Shown here: positions 60,017-64,000 of the stretch, piece by piece
Numbering within the stretch: the stretch's first letter is position 1
Layout of the letters: every line of letters begins with the position of its first letter
Assembly (NCBI RefSeq): GCF_900116295.1
Contig: NZ_FPAF01000002.1
Span: 412,592 to 476,591 of the forward strand
Length of the DNA: 64,000 nt
Source: Bacillus sp. 103mf
GTDB taxonomy: Bacteria; Bacillota; Bacilli; Bacillales; Bacillaceae_G
Direction of reading: 5' to 3'
Translations under genes and position numbers: made by a program
Notes under the pieces: model-generated
Told to the model about the DNA's origin: nothing
The model's input: only the letters and a program-made list of their open reading frames with translations
Database searches by the model: none

Positions 60017-60302
60017 AACAGAATGAACGATTGTTCTCTCACTATTACAGCATAATTTTTCATAAATGAAAATATGCTTATTCAAGGAAACTACTGTTAC
60101 TATTTTCTTTGTTTAGAAGACCATGCTGTTTTTTGTACAGTGCGCAATACCCTTCTTCTTCAGTTTGAGTGACAAATGCACATAGTGCCAATTATAATGA
60201 TTTTTTGAAAGCGTATTAATTTCCACAAAAAAGTGAGTTACAATAGAATAAAGAAACGGAATGTATAGTCATGAAATTGAAAAGCTATAGGGGTATAAGA
60301 AA

Positions 60303-61046
60303 ATGAAAAATAAGCTTCATGAACTTAATAAACAAAAAAAACCGTTATTCGTCACTGTGTATGACCAATTGTATAAATTAATCATGGATGGAACCTTCCC
60401 ACCGGACAGTCAACTTCCAACAGAACCCGAATTGGCCAAAATATTTGGTGTAAGCAGAATGACATTACGGCATGCTTTAGCACTTTTGCAGGAAGATGGA
60501 TTGGTGAAAAATATCCATGGAAAAGGAAATTTCATTACATACTTTCACCATAATGAAAGTATGGACGGCTTGGAGAAGTTAGGGAATCCCTTATATAAAT
60601 GCTATACCGAAACAATAGATGATATCGAACTTACTTTCCGAATTGATCTAGTAACAGACTATGCTATGCAAGTACTAAATCAAAAAATGACTGCAGTGGT
60701 TGCATTGGAACGCTGGTATAAAAGTAACGATAAGATCGTAGCTTTTGCTTTTACGATGATGCCAATAGAAGCTGTTTCCAAGTTAAATCTTGACTTACAA
60801 AACGAAAAACAACTATTGGAAATGTTAGAGGAGAAAATATATGAACTAGCTAATTCCTCTACCATTGAAATTAAACGTTCTCATTCCGTCAATACTCCAT
60901 CATCATTAAAATATCAACTTTTCCACGGAGACGAATGTGATTTGATTTTAGAAAGTATATATATTAGCAATAAATATCCCGTGATTTATAATAAATATTA
61001 TATACCGGTAGAATTTAGCCAGATTAGGATTAAAACATCTAAGTAA
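60303..61046 (+). CDS. GntR-family regulator with UTRA ligand domain
   Basis: 247 residues: N-terminal GntR winged helix (LPTEPELAKIFGVSRMTLRH, about 35-54) and a C-terminal UTRA domain (about 95-240), as in HutC/TreR-type regulators. ATG 60303 is preceded by a weak ribosome site (AGGGGTATAAGAAA). UTRA domains bind sugars, sugar phosphates or related metabolites. No catabolic or transport gene is adjacent; it lies between two bcr1-like repeats, so its target is elsewhere or its partners have been lost. Confidence 0.85.
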   Translation: MKNKLHELNKQKKPLFVTVYDQLYKLIMDGTFPPDSQLPTEPELAKIFGVSRMTLRHALALLQEDGLVKNIHGKGNFITYFHHNESMDGLEKLGNPLYKCYTETIDDIELTFRIDLVTDYAMQVLNQKMTAVVALERWYKSNDKIVAFAFTMMPIEAVSKLNLDLQNEKQLLEMLEEKIYELANSSTIEIKRSHSVNTPSSLKYQLFHGDECDLILESIYISNKYPVIYNKYYIPVEFSQIRIKTSK

Positions 61047-61049
61047 CCG

Positions 61050-61212
61050 GATAAAAAAACGCATTTGCTCTTAAAAATCCTTTTCTTTTTAGATGGGCAA
61101 GAGCACCTGGCCATGCATAGGAGCGGTCGGAGCCTTTTCCTGCCACGGGCAATGGTTAAAACAAAGGGAGACAACGAGTGCAGGATACTTTTTCTCCATA
61201 GCAGCGACTTAT
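61050..61212 (+). repeat. bcr1-like repeat, copy f, diverged left end and replaced right end
   Basis: Core AAGAGCACCTGGCCATGCAT, GAGCGGTCGGAGCC and ACAAAGGGAGACAACGAGT. After CAGCGACTTATAA it switches to AGAAAAGCAGAGCCGACT, the same breakpoint as copy d at 40807. Confidence 0.7.
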
Positions 61213-61286
61213 AAAGAAAAGCAGAGCCGACTGGCTTAGGAGGCAGAGCTAGACAAAGATGCCGAAAAATAAATAAACAAATTGAA

Positions 61287-61325
61287 AGAGCAAGTTTTGA
61301 AAAAAGATTGATCAAAACTTGCTCT
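61287..61325. terminator. Terminator-like hairpin in the GntR downstream gap
   Basis: AGAGCAAGTTTTGA (61287-61300) with TCAAAACTTGCTCT (61312-61325). It may terminate the GntR transcript. Confidence 0.7.
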
Positions 61326-61373
61326 AAATATATAATTATGAATTTACTTTTTCTAAAAAAATTTAATTATTTT

Positions 61374-61574
61374 CTATATATACAAGTTAAGAACCCGACA
61401 TAAAAAACCTTTCTTTTTAGGGGGACGAGAGCATCTGGCCGCACATGGAAACGCTCAGGGCCTTTTCCTACCACATGCAAGGTTTAAAACAAAAGGAGAA
61501 AGCCAGTAGCAGTCATGTTGTATTCTGCATAGTAACGACTTAGATAGCGAAAAATGAAAATGGATTTATATATA
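61374..61574 (+). repeat. bcr1-like interspersed repeat, copy g
   Basis: Full-length copy: CTATATATACAAGTTAAG at the left, GAGAGCATCTGGCCGCACAT in the core, GAAAATGGATTTATATA at the right. It lies 160 bp after copy f in the same orientation. Confidence 0.8.
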
Positions 61575-61630
61575 CTGTTTACATGAATAAAACACCCTAT
61601 TAGTTACATAAGGAAACTAAAAAATACTTG

Positions 61631-62257
61631 TTAAGTTGCTGACAACTCTTTGATACATTCTTCTCTAACTTTCCATAAACTATCCAAATCGAATTTTTGA
61701 TTTAATTTATATTTTTCTAACCATATTGGTATGTAAGAACGGTGAAAATCAGTTTTGAAATTCCCAATCTGATAAGGTTCTATTTGTTTTTCTATTAAAA
61801 ATTCTTCAATAGGCTCCCCATTCACATTAATTCTAGTGAAATCAAATCTTTCATTTTTATACTTTAAATAACAATGTGCTTCTGGGATAGAGTTTAAGCC
61901 GTGCATTCTCAAAACATTTCCAACACCTGGTGTGTTATTTTCGTTCATTTCATAAATTCCTGTAATTAATTTTATTTCTTCCACCCCTTGTTCTTTACAT
62001 AACGCAGAAAGTAAAGCATGTTTCGTACTACAAGTTCCCTTTCCTTCGCTCATTACTAATTCATAATCGGACCGATTAGAATTCCTCCCATAGGGCAATT
62101 CGCCAACAAACTTTAACGCTGCATAAAAATCATATATCCTTAATTTAATAAAACATTCCGATACCTTACCACGTTCTTTAATAATGAAATTCGGCAATGA
62201 ATAATTAGTCATATATGCCCTCCATTTCCTTTTATCAACATTCTTTTCTATTAACAT
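61631..62257 (-). CDS. Transglutaminase-like cysteine-protein fold, unknown function
   Basis: 208 residues from ATG 62257 (AAAGGGGATTTGTTG upstream); the frame extends to 62296 without a ribosome site. The order of possible catalytic residues fits the transglutaminase/papain-like fold: Cys in GKGTCSTKHALLSAL, His in IPEAHCYLKY, Asp in ERFDFTRIN. No signal peptide. It could be an amidase, protease or a degenerate transglutaminase; the exact family is not recognised. It is single, between a bcr1-like repeat and the DUF6886 gene. Confidence 0.7.
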   Translation of the reverse strand: MLIEKNVDKRKWRAYMTNYSLPNFIIKERGKVSECFIKLRIYDFYAALKFVGELPYGRNSNRSDYELVMSEGKGTCSTKHALLSALCKEQGVEEIKLITGIYEMNENNTPGVGNVLRMHGLNSIPEAHCYLKYKNERFDFTRINVNGEPIEEFLIEKQIEPYQIGNFKTDFHRSYIPIWLEKYKLNQKFDLDSLWKVREECIKELSAT

Positions 62258-62339
62258 CAACAAATCCCCTTTTTTCAATGGTCCTGCTTCTTTCATTTAA
62301 TAATGAAAAATACTTCTCAAACTCTCACATCAAAGCAAA

Positions 62340-62375
62340 AGAATACATTTTGAAAAGATTACTCAAAATGTATTC
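62340..62375 (-). terminator. Terminator of the DUF6886 gene
   Basis: AGAATACATTTTGA with TCAAAATGTATTCT (62340-62353 with 62362-62375), about 50 bp after the DUF6886 stop codon. Confidence 0.7.
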
Positions 62376-62427
62376 TCTTATTCGAAATCTAAATTTAGTT
62401 TTTAAAAAAGGGGGCCCCGATAAAAAA

Positions 62428-62955
62428 TTATCCCTCAAATCTCGGCTGCGCAAAACCCATTCTACACATTGACCAATTCAATGTTGTTTTTTGAATTTCA
62501 TCAAAAATATCCCACAAGTTATTTACTAAACGTAATTCAACATTACGCTTAAATAGCTCTTCAAATAAATCAACTACTTCCAATTTGGCAATTGGAATTT
62601 GCGATGTTTCACTTACATAATAACCAGCGTTCTCATCTTGCAGTGTGAACTGCTTTGTATCAAATTCATACAAGTATAATTTCGTATTTTTCATCGTTTC
62701 AAACCATCTGTTTTCTATAACGACTACATGTGAACATGACTTTGATGATATATATGTTTGCTTGTCGATTTCAGATGTATTTGGGCCAACATGATAGCAA
62801 ACACGTGGACAATTTCTAGGCGTTAAAAAGTTAGGTAAGCATTGATCATTTATTGCCCATACAAGCCCTTTTGTTGGATCTAAGTCCTCTCGAGTAGGTA
62901 TTCGGGGATAAAACACTTGAATATGATTCTCCTCACTTACATGGAATATCCGCAC
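62428..62955 (-). CDS. DUF6886 family protein
   Basis: 175 residues, GTG start at 62955 with AAGGAGGGAAACGT upstream. The opening RIFHVSEENHIQVFYPRIP and GLVWAINDQCLPNFLTPRNCPRV match the DUF6886 pattern, which recalls an ADP-ribosyl-type or RES-like small domain, but no function is established. It directly follows the methyltransferase gene on the same strand (28-bp gap), so the two are probably co-transcribed. Confidence 0.75.
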   Translation of the reverse strand: MRIFHVSEENHIQVFYPRIPTREDLDPTKGLVWAINDQCLPNFLTPRNCPRVCYHVGPNTSEIDKQTYISSKSCSHVVVIENRWFETMKNTKLYLYEFDTKQFTLQDENAGYYVSETSQIPIAKLEVVDLFEELFKRNVELRLVNNLWDIFDEIQKTTLNWSMCRMGFAQPRFEG

Positions 62956-62983
62956 ACGTTTCCCTCCTTATCATGCATGGTCC

Positions 62984-63745
62984 TTATTTTCTTAATTTAA
63001 ATACGATGAAATCCGCACAGTGTAGATCCTCTTCAAATTGCGGATACTTTTTTAGCATTTCTACAGAAGGCATCGGTTCGATAACATCTATCAAGGTAAA
63101 TCCTACTCGGTGAATCGCTTTAAAATAGCTCGTCAATGTACGATGATAAAATACAACTTTTTCATCAGAATCTATCGGAAACCGTTGATCATATACCCCT
63201 TCATAGAAATAACGCTGAACCTTCCAATATTGTTGATCGACTTGTCCACGCCCTATCCATCCACTATTTGGCGTGATAAAACAAGGATGAAGAATAGAGA
63301 AAATAAACGTACCCCCTTGCTTTAAAAGCCTGTACATCTCGCTTAATGCTGCCTCATAATTTTCTAAATCTTGAATGACCATATTAGAAACGATCATATC
63401 GTACTGTGCGTCTGCTAAAAAATCGAGCTTCTCACAATTTCCTTGTTTATATTCGATTGCTTCATCACTTTTCGTTCTTTGTTTAGCAATTTCAATCATC
63501 TTTCCCGCATAATCAACAGCTGTTACAGTAGCCCCTTGTTTGGCTAAGATTCTACTTAAATAGCCTTCTCCACATCCAGCATCTAAAAGTTTTTTTCCTT
63601 TAACATCTTCTATTAACGAAAAAATCGCAGGATTCAACAATACCTCTCTATGAATACCACCATGCTCGTCATAGCCTGCTGTAAAATGTTCAGCATGTTT
63701 GTTCCAACGCTTAATTGCTTCATCAGTCGTTATTGTTCTTCTCAT
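62984..63745 (-). CDS. Class I SAM-dependent methyltransferase
   Basis: 253 residues. The SAM motif LLDAGCGEGYLSRILAKQG (about residues 54-72), the acidic TAVDYAGKMIEIA and the post-motif MIVSNMVIQDLENYE are typical of UbiE/Methyltransf_11-type enzymes. ATG 63745 follows AAGAGGGCGTACG. The acceptor is unknown (small molecule likely). It is the first gene of a possible operon with DUF6886. Confidence 0.88.
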   Translation of the reverse strand: MRRTITTDEAIKRWNKHAEHFTAGYDEHGGIHREVLLNPAIFSLIEDVKGKKLLDAGCGEGYLSRILAKQGATVTAVDYAGKMIEIAKQRTKSDEAIEYKQGNCEKLDFLADAQYDMIVSNMVIQDLENYEAALSEMYRLLKQGGTFIFSILHPCFITPNSGWIGRGQVDQQYWKVQRYFYEGVYDQRFPIDSDEKVVFYHRTLTSYFKAIHRVGFTLIDVIEPMPSVEMLKKYPQFEEDLHCADFIVFKLRK

Positions 63746-64000
63746 CGTACGCCCTCTTTTCTATATTGTTCGTAACGTTACGTTTCTTGTGCACACTCTT
63801 ATTTTTGCATTTTTATAAAAAAAGATATAGACTTATAATTCAGTTTTTTGTATCATGTAGATAGTGTCATGTCTTTTTTTATATGAAAACAAGCCAGATA
63901 TCCTTAGTTGGATGTCTGGCTTTTCTAATACCGAAAAAAACGATTATCTTATTTCCACATATTCAAATCACATCTTTTATTCATACAACGAAACTTATAT
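63746..64000. other. Window end: promoter region and a terminator
   Basis: AAGCCAGATATCC (63891-63903) pairs with GGATGTCTGGCTT (63910-63922), followed by TTTTCT: an intrinsic terminator. No gene is visible in the remaining bases. Confidence 0.6.

Noticed and set aside
60189-60202. cre-like site TGAAAGCGTATTAA before the GntR-UTRA gene
   Set aside because: At least two conserved positions of the CcpA consensus are wrong.
61047-61630. Open frames within the bcr1-like repeats (for example minus strand 60998-61315; similar ones at 463-717 and 59882-60085)
   Set aside because: They recur because the repeat recurs, carry no ribosome site, and are known as non-coding repeat DNA.
1-64000. tRNA, rRNA, CRISPR array, T-box, classical riboswitch, IS transposase, prophage genes
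   Set aside because: None was recognised on either strand.

Overview
The window is low-GC Firmicute DNA and almost certainly chromosomal sequence of the Bacillus cereus group. It carries Bacillus core loci (pbpF-hemE-hemH-hemY, yhgD-yhgE, ecsA-ecsB-ecsC, hit, yhaH, hpr/scoC, yhaI, prsA). It also carries group-typical accessory genes: a zinc phospholipase C paralogue, an M9 collagenase with a textbook PlcR box, a Rap-Phr pair and several copies of a bcr1-like interspersed repeat. No rRNA, tRNA, CRISPR array, phage or IS transposase gene was seen.

Layout. 1-4.3 kb: the 3' part of a small secreted protein gene, a bcr1-like repeat, then yhgE (a membrane protein with near-identical tandem repeats) and its TetR regulator yhgD with three matching operators. 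4.4-12.2 kb: an accessory block with a secreted phospholipase C carrying an extra C-terminal domain, a DUF4145 protein flanked by two copies of a short repeat, a large secreted nuclease and a GntR-ABC transporter operon. 12.2-18.1 kb: haem synthesis genes hemE-hemH-hemY and the penicillin-binding protein gene pbpF on the minus strand. 18.5-41 kb: a long accessory block with a MocR regulator and divergent EamA exporter, a DUF2199 protein, a predicted secreted pore-forming toxin, a cytochrome P450, a TerD-domain protein, an NlpC/P60 hydrolase, the collagenase, a GNAT enzyme, Rap-Phr, the scar of a deleted ABC transporter, ydbS-ydbT, and a PAS sensor kinase behind a sigma-H type promoter.

41-48.3 kb: core genes ecsC-ecsB-ecsA, hit, yhaH, hpr, yhaI and prsA, which together concern protein secretion, processing and transition-state control. 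A repeat-and-hairpin array of unknown function lies between ecsA and hit. 48.4-55.8 kb: an FGE-like domain protein, small membrane and lipoproteins, and a five-gene operon (ATPase, two permeases, response regulator, kinase) resembling lantibiotic/cationic-peptide protection systems. 56-64 kb: the DEAD-box helicase dbpA, an RluF-type pseudouridine synthase, a radical SAM/SPASM protein, a GntR-UTRA regulator, a transglutaminase-like protein, a DUF6886 protein and a methyltransferase, with three bcr1-like repeats.

The most interesting non-coding signals are: (i) four boxes GGGGTGTC, three of them preceded by a short stem whose bases co-vary, ending in an intrinsic terminator, between ecsA and hit; (ii) seven bcr1-like repeats all in the same orientation, two of which switch at the same point into another repeat; (iii) a structured repeat that lies upstream of hemE, rap, prsA and the peptide-protection operon, always in the same orientation relative to the next gene; (iv) a predicted Phr signal, YEHGRGI.
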